64,000 nt of DNA. Source: Limnohabitans sp. B9-3 (GTDB lineage Bacteria; Pseudomonadota; Gammaproteobacteria; Burkholderiales; Burkholderiaceae_C). Positions 1 to 8,770 of this stretch are shown one piece after another (position 1 is the stretch's first letter; every line of letters starts with the position of its first letter). The notes under the pieces are model-generated. The model was not told the DNA's origin. It saw only the letters and a list, made by a program, of their open reading frames with translations, and searched no databases. The DNA lies in NCBI RefSeq assembly GCF_002778325.1, contig NZ_NESI01000011.1, forward strand, positions 52,641-116,640, written 5' to 3'. A program made the position numbers and the translations under genes.

Positions 1-111
1 GCCCCCCAAGACGCTCGACTCGGCCTCGACGGAGTGCGGGGGAATACGCAACTGAGCGATTTGTTGATCGGCGGAAAAGCCATCTTCAAGGCTGGACAAA
101 GCGGCAGACAT
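1..111 (-). CDS. dnaB: Replicative DNA helicase DnaB, N-terminal fragment (runs off the window)
   Basis: Only the first 37 codons are visible. They contain the segment LRIPPHSVEAESSVLGG (residues 21-37), which is the start of the N-terminal domain of DnaB, the hexameric replication-fork helicase. The ATG at 111 is preferred because an AGG lies about 6 bases upstream; an in-frame ATG at 117 would touch that AGG. The gene follows the rpsF-priB-rpsR-rplI operon on the same strand, a common order in betaproteobacteria, but a terminator at 222-249 separates them, so dnaB probably has its own promoter. DnaA-box-like sites lie in that promoter region. The identification is firm although the gene is partial. 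Confidence 0.88.
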   Translation of the reverse strand, partial: MSAALSSLEDGFSADQQIAQLRIPPHSVEAESSVLGG

Positions 112-159
112 AAGCATCCTGTAAAACACGCATCCTACGTCCCAGACAGCACAAGCTCG

Positions 160-178
160 GGGATAACTCTGTGGATAA
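160..178. promoter_or_regulatory. DnaA-box-like sites upstream of dnaB
   Basis: TGTGGATAA at 170-178 is the complement of the consensus DnaA box TTATCCACA. A weaker copy, GGGGATAAC, begins about 12 bases before it in the same orientation. They lie between the rplI terminator and the dnaB start, so they could let DnaA control dnaB. Binding is inferred from sequence only. Confidence 0.5.
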
Positions 179-221
179 GCGGTGCGCTATTTGGGGAAAA
201 CAATATTTCAAGCAAACAAAG

Positions 222-249
222 AAAAAAGCCGCTCCGAAGAGCGGCTTTT
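222..249 (-). terminator. Rho-independent terminator of the rpsF-rplI operon
   Basis: GCCGCTC and GAGCGGC form a 7-bp GC-rich stem with a short loop. Read on the minus strand it is followed by a run of T. It lies 18 bases after the rplI stop codon. Confidence 0.85.
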
Positions 250-266
250 GCCTGGGCGGAAGAAAC

Positions 267-719
267 TTAAGCAGTTTCGCCGTACACAGACACAGTGATC
301 TCAACGACCACATCCGTGTGCAGAGCCACGCTCACCGTGCTATCGCTCACAACCTTGATGGGGCCTGTGGGCATACGCACTTGTGACTTGACCACAGCAA
401 AGCCGTTTTTAGTCAAGGCTTCAGCGATGTCGCTGTTGGTGACCGAACCGAACAAACGGCCGTCCACACCCGCTTTTTGGCTGAGTTTGACCGAAGTACC
501 GGCCAATTTTTCGCCTTGTGCTTGTGCAGCAGCCAGCTTTTCAGAGGCAGCTTTTTCAAGTTCAGCGCGGCGCACTTCGAATTCCTTGATCGCGGTTTCA
601 GTGGCGCGACGAGCACGGCCTGAAGGGATCAAGAAGTTACGTGCGTAACCGTCTTTCACTCGGACGATTTCGCCGAGGTTGCCGAGGTTCACGACCTTGT
701 CGAGCAGAATAATTTGCAT
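267..719 (-). CDS. rplI: 50S ribosomal protein L9
   Basis: A 150-residue protein starting [19 protein letters not shown] with the N-terminal L9 signature ([20 protein letters not shown], residues about 13-33). A charged alanine-rich connecting helix (about 45-75) follows, then the C-terminal domain ending VSVYGETA. L9 binds 23S rRNA near the L1 stalk and helps keep the reading frame. The length is usual for the family. It is the last gene of rpsF-priB-rpsR-rplI: the gap from rpsR is 11 bases and a terminator follows directly. GAGCCCGACC before the ATG provides a modest ribosome-binding site. Confidence 0.97.
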   Translation of the reverse strand: MQIILLDKVVNLGNLGEIVRVKDGYARNFLIPSGRARRATETAIKEFEVRRAELEKAASEKLAAAQAQGEKLAGTSVKLSQKAGVDGRLFGSVTNSDIAEALTKNGFAVVKSQVRMPTGPIKVVSDSTVSVALHTDVVVEITVSVYGETA

Positions 720-730
720 GGTCGGGCTCC

Positions 731-1012
731 TTAGATCTTGTGCTGGTCGCTGTAAGGCACCAGGGCCAAGAAGCGTGCGCGCTTGATGGCTGTGTTCAGC
801 TGACGTTGGTAAATGGCGCGTGTGCCGGTCAGGCGTGCGGGGATGATTTTGCCGTTTTCGGCAATGAAATCACGCAATGTGTCGACGTCTTTGTAGTCGA
901 TTTCTTCAACGCCCGTGACGGTGAAGCGGCAGAAGCGCTTGCGTTTGAAGAGCAGAGATTGTGTGTTGCGCTTAGGACGCTTGTCTTTGTTGAATTTCTT
1001 GAACGTGGCCAT
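731..1012 (-). CDS. rpsR: 30S ribosomal protein S18
   Basis: A 93-residue basic protein. The core [20 protein letters not shown] (residues about 26-45), then [21 protein letters not shown] and [18 protein letters not shown], are classic S18. S18 pairs with S6 on the platform of the small ribosomal subunit, which fits its neighbour rpsF. It lies between priB and rplI in the operon. An AGGAGG-like sequence (complement of cctcct at 1021-1026) lies about 8 bases before the ATG. Confidence 0.97.
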   Translation of the reverse strand: MATFKKFNKDKRPKRNTQSLLFKRKRFCRFTVTGVEEIDYKDVDTLRDFIAENGKIIPARLTGTRAIYQRQLNTAIKRARFLALVPYSDQHKI

Positions 1013-1024
1013 GATCTGGGCCTC

Positions 1025-1324
1025 CTATGAAATTTGCTGAAAATCTTGAATATGAAGAACGACGTTTTTGCTATTGCGCGGGCTGGCTAAAAAACCGGTG
1101 AACTGCCAAAGGCTACCTAAGGGTTGACGAACTAAGCGTTCAGCCAAAGCACCCAAAGCCACTGTTTTGACACTTGTTTTGACTTGTCGCTTGTGCCCCG
1201 CTTCTTCGATGTCAGACTCATGTTCGAGCCTCAAATCAAGGGCAGGTAAACCTGCTGGGGTATACCGCATGGCCGAAACCTCTGCGATGCAAGCGTTCAA
1301 AACAACGTGATTCACACCTTGCAA
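1025..1324 (-). CDS. priB: Primosomal replication protein N (PriB)
   Basis: An OB-fold single-strand-DNA-binding protein of up to 99 residues. The segments ACIAEVSAMRYTPAGLPALDL (residues 11-31) and LGSLWQFTGFLASPRNSKN are typical of betaproteobacterial PriB, a PriA partner in replication restart. It lies between rpsF and rpsR, its usual place. The start is uncertain. The coordinates given use a TTG with no clear ribosome-binding site; a GTG at 1315 would give a protein three residues shorter beginning at the conserved N-H, but AAGG is only one base before it. Translational coupling to rpsF, whose stop codon is 11-20 bases upstream, may explain the weak signal. Confidence 0.88.
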   Translation of the reverse strand: MQGVNHVVLNACIAEVSAMRYTPAGLPALDLRLEHESDIEEAGHKRQVKTSVKTVALGALAERLVRQPLGSLWQFTGFLASPRNSKNVVLHIQDFQQIS

Positions 1325-1335
1325 TAAGGCAAAAA

Positions 1336-1701
1336 TTAGCCGGCGAACTCAGCTTGCTGAGTCTTACGGGCTTCTTCGCGCTCAACTGTCTTCATCATGA
1401 GTGAAGGCGCTGTGTCAGCTTTCTTCTTCAAGACAGTCAGGTGACGCAACACAGCATCGTTGAACTTGAACGCGTGTTCGAGTTCAGACATCACAGCTTG
1501 GTCAGCTTCGATGTTCAAGCAAATGTAGTGAGCTTTGGCGAGCTTGTTGATCATGTAGGCCAACTGGCGGCGACCCCAGTCTTCCATACGGTGAATAGCA
1601 CCACCACCTGCGGTGATCATGCCTTTGTAACGCTCCAGCATGGCTGGAACTTGCTCGCTTTGATCCGGGTGGATCAACAAAATGATTTCGTAATGACGCA
1701 T
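1336..1701 (-). CDS. rpsF: 30S ribosomal protein S6
   Basis: A 121-residue protein starting [20 protein letters not shown] with the S6 core ([29 protein letters not shown], about 40-68), a ferredoxin-like fold that binds S18 on the 30S platform. The ATG at 1701 is chosen because AAGGAG lies 5 bases upstream; a longer form from GTG at 1707 would overlap that site. It is the first gene of the rpsF-priB-rpsR-rplI operon. The C-terminal tail ([14 protein letters not shown]) is somewhat extended, as in related genera. Confidence 0.97.
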   Translation of the reverse strand: MRHYEIILLIHPDQSEQVPAMLERYKGMITAGGGAIHRMEDWGRRQLAYMINKLAKAHYICLNIEADQAVMSELEHAFKFNDAVLRHLTVLKKKADTAPSLMMKTVEREEARKTQQAEFAG

Positions 1702-1766
1702 GGACACTCCTTGTGGGTTGAAGCTGCTCGCGGCGTCAGACGCACTGCAGCAAGGGAAAGCTCACT

Positions 1767-1772
1767 AGTATA
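1767..1772 (-). promoter_or_regulatory. Candidate -10 element for the rpsF operon
   Basis: TATACT on the minus strand lies 66 bases before the rpsF ATG, immediately after the symporter stop codon. I see no good -35 match at 16-18 bases, so this is only a candidate. The 72-base gap between the genes must hold the ribosomal operon promoter unless there is read-through. Confidence 0.3.
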
Positions 1773-1773
1773 G

Positions 1774-3768
1774 TCAATTTTGCCGTGTCCTACGCTGACT
1801 GAAGATGAATCCAGCCAATAAGCCCGTTGGAACACCGAACACGCCGGCACAAATGGGCTCTAAGCCCCACCACAAGGTGTCGCTGGGCTGCAAATTCAAA
1901 GACAGCTGGACCCAGGGGTGGTTGGCCACAATGTAATAAAACGAGACGCCTAGCCCCGACACCATCGCCGCTACCGCCCCCACGCGGTTCATACGCGGCC
2001 AATACAGCCCCATCAGCAGCACAGGGAAAAACGTGGATGCGGCCAAAGAGAACGCACACGTTACCCAAAACAGAATATTCACTGAGCGGTTGGTCGCAAA
2101 CCAAGCCGCCAGCAAGGCCACCACCATCAGCATGATTTTGGACAACATCACCCGGCGCAGCGGGGGCGCATTCGGATCGACCGTGTCGAAATACAAATCT
2201 TGGGCAAGCGCATTAGAAATCGTGAGCAGCAAACCGTCTGCTGTTGACAAGGCCGCTGCCAACGCCCCTGCGGCAATCAACCCCGTAAAAACGGGTGAAA
2301 TCCGCACAATTTCTGGCACTGCCAGCACGATGTATTGCTCGATCAACCGAATATCAGCGTACTGCACCACCCCATCGTTGTTGTAGTCGCTGATGCTCAG
2401 CAGCGCCAGCTTACGCAGCTTCAAGCGTTCGGCCCATTCGGGCAATTGGTTCAAGGGTGCGCCCACCAACTCATTGAGCACGAAGGACTTGAGCAACACC
2501 GCCAAAGACGATGCACACAAATAAACGATCACGATAAAAACCATCGCCCAAACAATCGATCGCTGAGCCTCGTCAGGACTTGCCGCCGTGTAAGAGCGAA
2601 CCAAAATGTGCGGCAAAGCCGCCGTTCCCACCATCAAACAAAAGACCAAAGCCAGCGAATTCACCCAACCTTGCTTGAAGCCTTCTTCGCGCGGCGCTTG
2701 AAAACCAACGGGGTGTTGAATGGCCCGTGCAAGACCATCGCGCTCCTCTTGCCAGGCGCGTACCAAGCGCTCAGAACCCTGCTCTCTCCAAGCAGGATTG
2801 GCCTCTAGGCGCTGAATATCCCGCAAAGGCAGGCTGTCCGATTTTGCTTTGGCAATTTGCTTGGCTAAGACTTGTCGCTCTAGCTCGCGGGCATTCAAGG
2901 GGTCAGCCATCTTGGCCTCTAGGTCCCACATGCGCTGCGCCATCGCCTCACGCGTCGCCAATTCAGCGGGATCGGCCTGAATCACCTGAATGCGCGCCTC
3001 CATCTGCTGCAAAGTCTGCGCCGCTGCCACCGAGATCACGGGGTGCCCTTGAACCTGCCAAGACACCGCCATGGCGACGGCCAACATCGACGCCACGATC
3101 ACCACGCACTGCACCACCTGCGTCCATGTGACCGCGCGCATGCCACCTAAAAACGAACACAGCAAAATGCCGCCCAGGGCCAAGAAAACACCTAATTCAA
3201 ACGTCAGTCCAGAGAGCATAGAGGCGACTAAACCGACGCCATAAATCTGAGCCACCAAGTAAACGCTGGAGCACAAAATCGCTCCCCAGGCCGCCAACCA
3301 GCGCACCACCGGGCTGTTGAAACGACGTCCTAAGAATTGCGGAATGGTGGTGGCACCGGAGGCATTGAGCTTGGCCGCAAACAAAAAACCCAGCAAACAA
3401 AATCCACCTGTCCAGCCCAGCAGATAGGCCAAACCGCCAGCATGAGTGCCATCGCCGACAAAACCGTCTGACAGCAATAACCCAGCGACCCCTAAAAAGG
3501 AGGCAGCCGACATCCAGTCTGCGGCGGTGGCCATGCCATTGAACGGGGCGCTGACGCGACGCCCCGCGACGTAGTACTCCTCGGCAACTGAGGTGCGGCA
3601 AAACATCCCAATCGCGGCGTAACCCAAGATCGAGATAACTAAAAAGAAACCATTGATGACTGGCTTAGACACCCCCATCACATCCGCGGCAAGCAAGCAC
3701 ACGGACAACACGGCAAGGCCAACCAAGCCAGACAAAACCAAGCGCCAACGCCAAGGCTTATTGGGCAT
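1774..3768 (-). CDS. Sodium:solute symporter, large subunit of the DUF4212-associated type
   Basis: A 664-residue multi-span membrane protein of the SSS family (ActP/VC_2705-like). It has the conserved AEEYYVAGRRVSAPFNGMATAADWMSAASFLG region (about 60-95) and the core STADGLLLTISNALAQDL near residue 505. Between membrane segments (about 240-350) is a long charged, probably coiled-coil insert typical of this subfamily. Near residue 460 the segment DYNNDGVVQYADI resembles an EF-hand calcium loop. The ATG at 3768 overlaps the DUF4212 stop codon by 11 bases, so the two are coupled; upstream codons up to 3816 lie inside the small-subunit gene. Together with ppsA just upstream, it probably imports a small organic acid (acetate, pyruvate or lactate). 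The substrate is inferred. Confidence 0.9.
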   Translation of the reverse strand: MPNKPWRWRLVLSGLVGLAVLSVCLLAADVMGVSKPVINGFFLVISILGYAAIGMFCRTSVAEEYYVAGRRVSAPFNGMATAADWMSAASFLGVAGLLLSDGFVGDGTHAGGLAYLLGWTGGFCLLGFLFAAKLNASGATTIPQFLGRRFNSPVVRWLAAWGAILCSSVYLVAQIYGVGLVASMLSGLTFELGVFLALGGILLCSFLGGMRAVTWTQVVQCVVIVASMLAVAMAVSWQVQGHPVISVAAAQTLQQMEARIQVIQADPAELATREAMAQRMWDLEAKMADPLNARELERQVLAKQIAKAKSDSLPLRDIQRLEANPAWREQGSERLVRAWQEERDGLARAIQHPVGFQAPREEGFKQGWVNSLALVFCLMVGTAALPHILVRSYTAASPDEAQRSIVWAMVFIVIVYLCASSLAVLLKSFVLNELVGAPLNQLPEWAERLKLRKLALLSISDYNNDGVVQYADIRLIEQYIVLAVPEIVRISPVFTGLIAAGALAAALSTADGLLLTISNALAQDLYFDTVDPNAPPLRRVMLSKIMLMVVALLAAWFATNRSVNILFWVTCAFSLAASTFFPVLLMGLYWPRMNRVGAVAAMVSGLGVSFYYIVANHPWVQLSLNLQPSDTLWWGLEPICAGVFGVPTGLLAGFIFSQRRTRQN

Positions 3769-3976
3769 CACGGTCCTCAGTCGGAGCACTCGCCCCCCAC
3801 CACGCCAAAACCACATACAAGACAGGTGTAGCTTGAGCGACCAACCAAAAATGCATCAAGGTCTGATCAGGCCAATACCAAGCCACAGACATGGTCAACA
3901 CCGTCAGACCCAGCAAGCACAACACACCCCAAAAAGCGCGCTGGTTGTCTGTTGAGCTTGACCGAACTTTGTGCAT
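3758..3976 (-). CDS. DUF4212 small subunit of the sodium:solute symporter
   Basis: A 72-residue membrane protein with two hydrophobic segments: about 17-35 (FWGVLCLLGLTVLTMSVAWYW) and about 43-62 (FWLVAQATPVLYVVLAWWGA). The second holds the family-typical FW.A.Q pattern. DUF4212 proteins are encoded next to a subfamily of sodium:solute symporters, as here, and are regarded as their small subunit. It overlaps the symporter gene by 11 bases and starts 19 bases after ppsA stops, so the three genes are likely one transcript. The ATG at 3976 is chosen; a GTG (3979) and TTG (3991) just upstream are also in frame. Confidence 0.85.
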   Translation of the reverse strand: MHKVRSSSTDNQRAFWGVLCLLGLTVLTMSVAWYWPDQTLMHFWLVAQATPVLYVVLAWWGASAPTEDRDAQ

Positions 3977-3995
3977 CACGCCATGCCGCAAGGGC

Positions 3996-6386
3996 TTATT
4001 GAGCGAGCGACTTCCAAGTCTCGATCACGCTGTCTGGGTTCAGCGAAATCGAACTGATGCCTTGATCCGCCAGCCAATGGGCAAAGTCCGGGTGGTCGCT
4101 GGGGCCTTGGCCGCAAATGCCCACGTACTTGCCTTGAGCCAGACAGGCAGAGATCGCTTGCGTCAGCAAAGCTTTCACAGCGGGGTCACGCTCGTCAAAG
4201 TCAGCAGCCAGCAACTCCAAACCAGAATCACGGTCCAAGCCCAACGTCAATTGGGTCAAGTCGTTCGAGCCGATGGAGAAGCCGTCGAAGAACTTCAAGA
4301 AGTCGTTGGCGAGGATGGCGTTGCTGGGCACTTCGCACATCATGATGACCTTGAGGTCGTTCTCGCCGCGCTTCAAACCGTGCGTGGCCAACAAATCGGT
4401 CACGCGCTCGGCCTGCTTTAGCGTACGAACAAAAGGCACCATCACTTGCACGTTGGTCAAACCCATGTCGGAGCGAACGCGGCGCATGGCTTCGCACTCC
4501 ATGGCAAACGCTTCGCCGAAGTCTTCGCTGATGTAACGTGCTGCACCACGGAAGCCCAGCATGGGGTTTTCTTCCTCGGGCTCGTAGCGGCTGCCGCCAA
4601 TGAGCTTGCGGTACTCGTTGGACTTGAAGTCCGACATACGCACGATGACGGGCTTAGGCCAGAACGCCGCAGCGATGGTCGCAATGCCTTCGGCCACTTT
4701 GTCCACGTAGAACGCGCGGGGTGACGCATGGCCACGGGCCACAGACTCCACCGCCTTCTTCAAATCGGCGTCCACATTGGGGTAATCAAGAATCGCCTTG
4801 GGGTGCACACCAATGTTGTTGTTGATGATGAACTCCAAGCGAGCTAAGCCCACGCCTTCGTTGGGCAACTGGCAGAAGTCAAACGCCAACTGTGGGTTAC
4901 CCACGTTCATCATGATCTTGGTTTTGATCTCGGGCATGGTGCCGCGCTGCACTTCGGTCACTTCGGTCTCGAGCAAACCGTCGTAAATCATGCCGGTGTC
5001 GCCTTCAGAGCAGCTCACGGTCACCAACGTGCCGTCTTTCAATTTCTCTGTCGCGTCGCCGCAACCCACCACCGCAGGAATACCCAACTCACGCGCAATG
5101 ATGGCGGCGTGGCAGGTACGGCCACCACGGTTGGTCACGATGGCGCTGGCGCGCTTCATCACGGGTTCCCAGTTGGGGTCGGTCATGTCGGTCACCAACA
5201 CATCGCCAGGCTGGACCGTGTCCATCTCGCTGATGTTGTGCACCAAGCGCACAGGGCCGGTGCCAATCTTTTGGCCAATCGCGCGACCTTCAGCCAACAC
5301 CGTGCTGTGACCTTTGAGTTTGTAGCGGAACTCAGACTGGCCTTTGGCTTGGCTCTTCACGGTTTCTGGACGTGCTTGCAAGATGTACAAGAGGCCGTCT
5401 GTGCCGTCTTTGCCCCATTCGATGTCCATGGGACGTCCGTAATGTGTTTCGATCACCACGGCGTAATGGGCCAATTGCTCGACGTCAGCGTCGGTCAATG
5501 AATAACGGTTGCGCAACTCGGTGGGTACATCGGTGGTCTTGACCAATTTGCCAGTGGCTTTTTTCTCGTCGGCTGTCGAGAACTCCATTTGCAAGAGTTT
5601 GGAACCCAAGTTGCGGCGAATCACAGCGCGCTTGCCAGCTTTCAAAGTTGGCTTGTGCACATAAAACTCGTCGGGGTTCACCGCGCCTTGCACCACGGTC
5701 TCGCCGAGGCCGTAGCTTGAGGTGATGAACACCACGTCCTCAAAACCCGACTCGGTATCGATGGTGAACATCACGCCCGCTGCGCCCAAGTCAGAGCGCA
5801 CCATGCGTTGCACGCCGGCAGACAAAGCCACATCGGCGTGGGCAAAGCCCTTGTGCACGCGGTAGCTGATGGCGCGGTCGTTGTAGAGCGACGCAAACAC
5901 TTCTTTCATCTTGTGCAGCACTTCGTCGATGCCGTGCACGTTCAAGAAGGTTTCTTGCTGGCCGGCGAACGAAGCGTCAGGCAAGTCTTCGGCCGTGGCC
6001 GATGAACGCACCGCAAAGGTGGCGGCGGCGTTGCCAGCAGACAAAGTGGCAAAGGCGTCAGCAATGGCTTTTTGCAGGTCAGCAGGGAACGGTTGCGCTT
6101 CCACCATGGCGCGAATTTCGGCACCTACTTGGGCCAAAGCACGCACGTCTTCGGTGTCGAGTTTGTCCAAAGTGGCGTTGATCTTGTCGGCCAAGCCGTC
6201 GTGCGCCAAGAACTCACGGAACGCGTGGGCTGTGGTCGCAAAGCCCGTGGGCACGCGCACGCCGGTGGGGAGTTGCGAAATCATTTCGCCGAGGCTGGCG
6301 TTTTTACCGCCCACGGACTCGACGTCCGTCATTCTCAAGTTCTCAAACGGGACCACCAAAGCGGTTGGGCTGAACAGTGCTGACAT
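3996..6386 (-). CDS. ppsA: Phosphoenolpyruvate synthase
   Basis: A 796-residue enzyme that makes PEP from pyruvate and ATP (products PEP, AMP and phosphate), the first step of gluconeogenesis from pyruvate. Domain order is normal: an ATP-binding PPDK N-terminal domain (1 to about 350, with [11 protein letters not shown] at 26-36), a swivelling phosphohistidine domain with [20 protein letters not shown] (catalytic His 426), and a C-terminal PEP/pyruvate barrel containing [17 protein letters not shown] and the [11 protein letters not shown] loop. A GGAG lies 7 bases before the ATG. It is divergent from ppsR, which controls it by reversible phosphorylation, and leads into DUF4212 and the symporter. 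Confidence 0.97.
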   Translation of the reverse strand: MSALFSPTALVVPFENLRMTDVESVGGKNASLGEMISQLPTGVRVPTGFATTAHAFREFLAHDGLADKINATLDKLDTEDVRALAQVGAEIRAMVEAQPFPADLQKAIADAFATLSAGNAAATFAVRSSATAEDLPDASFAGQQETFLNVHGIDEVLHKMKEVFASLYNDRAISYRVHKGFAHADVALSAGVQRMVRSDLGAAGVMFTIDTESGFEDVVFITSSYGLGETVVQGAVNPDEFYVHKPTLKAGKRAVIRRNLGSKLLQMEFSTADEKKATGKLVKTTDVPTELRNRYSLTDADVEQLAHYAVVIETHYGRPMDIEWGKDGTDGLLYILQARPETVKSQAKGQSEFRYKLKGHSTVLAEGRAIGQKIGTGPVRLVHNISEMDTVQPGDVLVTDMTDPNWEPVMKRASAIVTNRGGRTCHAAIIARELGIPAVVGCGDATEKLKDGTLVTVSCSEGDTGMIYDGLLETEVTEVQRGTMPEIKTKIMMNVGNPQLAFDFCQLPNEGVGLARLEFIINNNIGVHPKAILDYPNVDADLKKAVESVARGHASPRAFYVDKVAEGIATIAAAFWPKPVIVRMSDFKSNEYRKLIGGSRYEPEEENPMLGFRGAARYISEDFGEAFAMECEAMRRVRSDMGLTNVQVMVPFVRTLKQAERVTDLLATHGLKRGENDLKVIMMCEVPSNAILANDFLKFFDGFSIGSNDLTQLTLGLDRDSGLELLAADFDERDPAVKALLTQAISACLAQGKYVGICGQGPSDHPDFAHWLADQGISSISLNPDSVIETWKSLAQ

Positions 6387-6482
6387 GGGAAAGCTCCAAA
6401 AGTTAAAACGGGTACGGCGACTCGTCCACGGGCAACTTGGTTATTTTTCGAATAGGTTGCGCTGAGACGGCAGCGGAATTTA

Positions 6483-6489
6483 GATAATA
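6483..6489. promoter_or_regulatory. Overlapping -10-like elements between ppsA and ppsR
   Basis: The 181-base divergent gap contains GATAAT on the plus strand, overlapping TATTAT on the minus strand. Either could be a -10 box, for ppsR and ppsA respectively. No convincing -35 box was found, so this is tentative. Confidence 0.25.
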
Positions 6490-6567
6490 GGCAATTGTAG
6501 GTGGCTGACCACCCGCACAAGCGCACCGAATCCGTGCCAATCAGCGCCTCGAACCTGAAAGTTTTTC

Positions 6568-7389
6568 ATGCCCAATCCCACCGTATTTTTTGTCTCTGAC
6601 GGCACTGGCATCACCGCCGAGACCTTTGGCAACGCCATCCTTGCACAGTTCGAGTTCAAGTTTCGCCACATCCGGCTGCCGTTTGTCGACTCGGTCGACA
6701 AAGCCCACCAGGCTGTTCGTCAAATCAACCACACCGCCGAAATTGAAGGCCGCAAGCCCATTGTGTTCACCACCTTGGTCGACATGGATGTGCTCAAAGT
6801 CATCCAAGAAGGCTGCAAAGGCCGCTTGCTTGACATGTTTGGCACCTTTGTGAATCCGCTGGAAGAAGAGCTGGGCGTCAAATCTAACCACCGCATTGGA
6901 CGCTTTTCGGACGTGAGCAAAAGCAAGGAATACCACGACCGCATTGAAGCCATCAATTTCAGCTTGGCCCACGACGATGGCCAACTCAACCGCGATTTAG
7001 ATTTGTCAGACGTGATCTTGGTCGGCGTGAGCCGCAGCGGCAAAACGCCTACCAGTCTGTATTTGGCCATGCAGCACGGCCTCAAAGCTTCGAATTACCC
7101 GTTGATTCCTGAAGACTTTGACCGCCGCCAACTCCCTCCCGCGCTGATCCCGCACAAGAAGAAGATTTTTGGGCTGACCATTCAGCCAGAGCGCCTGAGC
7201 GAAATTCGCAACGAACGTCGCCCCAACTCCAACTACGCCAGCCTACCTAACTGTCGTCATGAGGTGGCAGAAGCTGAGGCGATGATGCGTCGTGCTGGCA
7301 TTCGTTGGCTGTCCACCACCAACAAAAGCATCGAAGAGATTGCCACCACGATTTTGCAAGAGCTCAGCCCTGAGCGCCTGATTTACTGA
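6568..7389 (+). CDS. ppsR: PEP synthase regulatory protein (bifunctional kinase/pyrophosphorylase)
   Basis: A 273-residue protein of the DUF299/PpsR family. It phosphorylates (ADP-dependent) and dephosphorylates (Pi-dependent) a threonine of PEP synthase, turning it off and on. It starts [25 protein letters not shown], the family N terminus, and has the P-loop [15 protein letters not shown] at about residue 153. It ends with the [13 protein letters not shown] helix. It is divergent from its target ppsA, the standard arrangement. Its stop codon is only 4 bases from that of the convergent GlcG-like gene. The ribosome-binding site (GAAAG) is weak. Confidence 0.95.
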   Translation: MPNPTVFFVSDGTGITAETFGNAILAQFEFKFRHIRLPFVDSVDKAHQAVRQINHTAEIEGRKPIVFTTLVDMDVLKVIQEGCKGRLLDMFGTFVNPLEEELGVKSNHRIGRFSDVSKSKEYHDRIEAINFSLAHDDGQLNRDLDLSDVILVGVSRSGKTPTSLYLAMQHGLKASNYPLIPEDFDRRQLPPALIPHKKKIFGLTIQPERLSEIRNERRPNSNYASLPNCRHEVAEAEAMMRRAGIRWLSTTNKSIEEIATTILQELSPERLIY

Positions 7390-7393
7390 GGGT

Positions 7394-7801
7394 TCAGAGG
7401 CCAATGGCGGCAATGCCCGCCTTGGCAACTTGTGCGTCTTCGTTGGACTTCACGCCGCTCACACCCACAGCGCCAATGCACTGGCCGTCTTTCATGATCG
7501 GCACGCCACCTTCGAGCAAACCCTTCAAATCAGGCGCGCTCAAGAACGACACGCGGCCGCCATTGATCACGTCTTCGTAAATTTTGCTCTCACGACGGCC
7601 CACCGCGGCCGTGTTGGCTTTGGCGGGAGCGATGTGGGCGGAAATGGGGGCCGCGCCATCCAAACGTTGCAAGGACAGCAAATGACCGCCGTCGTCCACG
7701 ATGGCGATGGTGACCGCCCAGTTGTTTTTCAATGCTTCGGCCTCTGCAGCGGCAGCGATGGCTTTGATGTCAGCGGATTCGAGGAAATGTTTGGTCTTCA
7801 T
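7394..7801 (-). CDS. GlcG/HbpS-family heme-binding-like protein
   Basis: A 135-residue single-domain protein. AVTIAIVDDGGHLLSLQRLDGAAPIS (about 29-54), the K/R-rich AKANTAAVGRRES, and GGVPIMKDGQCIGAVGVSGVKSNEDAQVAKAGI (about 98-128) are hallmarks of the GlcG/HbpS family. Members bind heme or act as small accessory proteins; function in most bacteria is unproven. It is a single gene converging on ppsR with a 4-base gap. No clear ribosome-binding site precedes the ATG. Confidence 0.85.
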   Translation of the reverse strand: MKTKHFLESADIKAIAAAAEAEALKNNWAVTIAIVDDGGHLLSLQRLDGAAPISAHIAPAKANTAAVGRRESKIYEDVINGGRVSFLSAPDLKGLLEGGVPIMKDGQCIGAVGVSGVKSNEDAQVAKAGIAAIGL

Positions 7802-7973
7802 GGCAATGGATCAGGTCAGTTTTAAGAGGGCTCAAGCATACCCACTCATAGGGACCGAATGCGCCCCTGAAAAGCAAAAGAAACCTCAAGAAAAGTAGGG
7901 AGTACACGCTCAGCAACAGACACACTAGAATCCGCCATATCTGCATGTGCAGGTGTTTTTCGGAGACCTTGGT

Positions 7974-8660
7974 ATGTTTAACCAATTCCCAACTGCTGAC
8001 CACTACGTCTTAGACGCACAACAGCGCAACCGTGTGTTGCGTAACACTTATGTTTTGCTGGCTGTCAGCATGCTGCCCACTGTTCTCGGTGCTTGGCTGG
8101 GTGTGAGCACAGGCCTGAGCCAATTGTTCTCAGGTGGCTTGGGCATGATCTTGATGCTCGCCGGCGCTTTCGGCTTCATCTATGCCATCGAAAAAACCAA
8201 GCACAGCATCACGGGTGTGTATGTGTTGCTCGGCTTCACCTTCTTCATGGGTCTGATGCTTTCTCGCATGATCGCCATGGTGCTGGGCTTCAAAAACGGT
8301 GCTGAGTTGGTCATGACGGCCTTCGGCGGTACAGCCGGTGTGTTCTTTTTGATGGCCAGCTTGTCCACCTTCATCAAACGCGACCTGTCGAGCATGGGCA
8401 AATGGCTGACCATCGGCGCCATCGTTCTGATGGTTGGCAGCATCATCAACGTGTTTGTTGGCTCTTCCGCTGGCATGATGGCCATCTCGGTGTTGACCAT
8501 CGGCATCTTCAGCGCGTTCATGTTGTATGACCTGAAGCAAATCATCGACGGCGGCGAAACCAACTACATCAGCGCCACCTTGACGCTGTATTTGGACGTG
8601 ATCAACGTGTTCCAAGGTTTGTTGGCCTTGTTGGGCTTGACAAGCGGCGAACGCGAGTAA
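7974..8660 (+). CDS. Bax inhibitor-1/YccA family membrane protein
   Basis: A 228-residue protein with seven hydrophobic segments. It starts MFNQFPTADHYVLDAQQRNRVLRNTYVLLAVSM and contains GITYVLLGFTFFMGLMLS-type and IGIFSAFMLYDLKQIIDGGETNYISATLTLYLDVINVFQGLLALLG segments, the BI-1 (UPF0005) signature. Relatives include E. coli YccA, which modulates FtsH proteolysis, and YbhL. The ATG at 7974 is preferred over 7947 because CGGAGACC lies a few bases upstream. A bidirectional terminator follows. Confidence 0.9.
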   Translation: MFNQFPTADHYVLDAQQRNRVLRNTYVLLAVSMLPTVLGAWLGVSTGLSQLFSGGLGMILMLAGAFGFIYAIEKTKHSITGVYVLLGFTFFMGLMLSRMIAMVLGFKNGAELVMTAFGGTAGVFFLMASLSTFIKRDLSSMGKWLTIGAIVLMVGSIINVFVGSSAGMMAISVLTIGIFSAFMLYDLKQIIDGGETNYISATLTLYLDVINVFQGLLALLGLTSGERE

Positions 8661-8700
8661 ACCGACAATAACGCGAACGCCCTAGGCGTTCAGCGCCCAC

Positions 8701-8730
8701 AAAAAAGGCTGCTCATGAGCAGCCTTTTTT
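8701..8730. terminator. Bidirectional rho-independent terminator
   Basis: A perfect 30-base inverted repeat: an AAAAAAGGCTGCTCA arm and its exact complement. Flanking A and T runs make it usable in both directions. It lies between the convergent BI-1 gene and rlmD. Confidence 0.88.
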
Positions 8731-8770
8731 GCGTCTATTGAAACAGCGCATGCGCTCTGCCTGATTGGCT

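Noticed and set aside
1702..1773. Complete sigma-70 promoter for the rpsF operon
   Set aside because: A TATACT -10 is present, but the nearby TTGACT overlaps it and no -35 box is correctly spaced, so only the -10 is listed.
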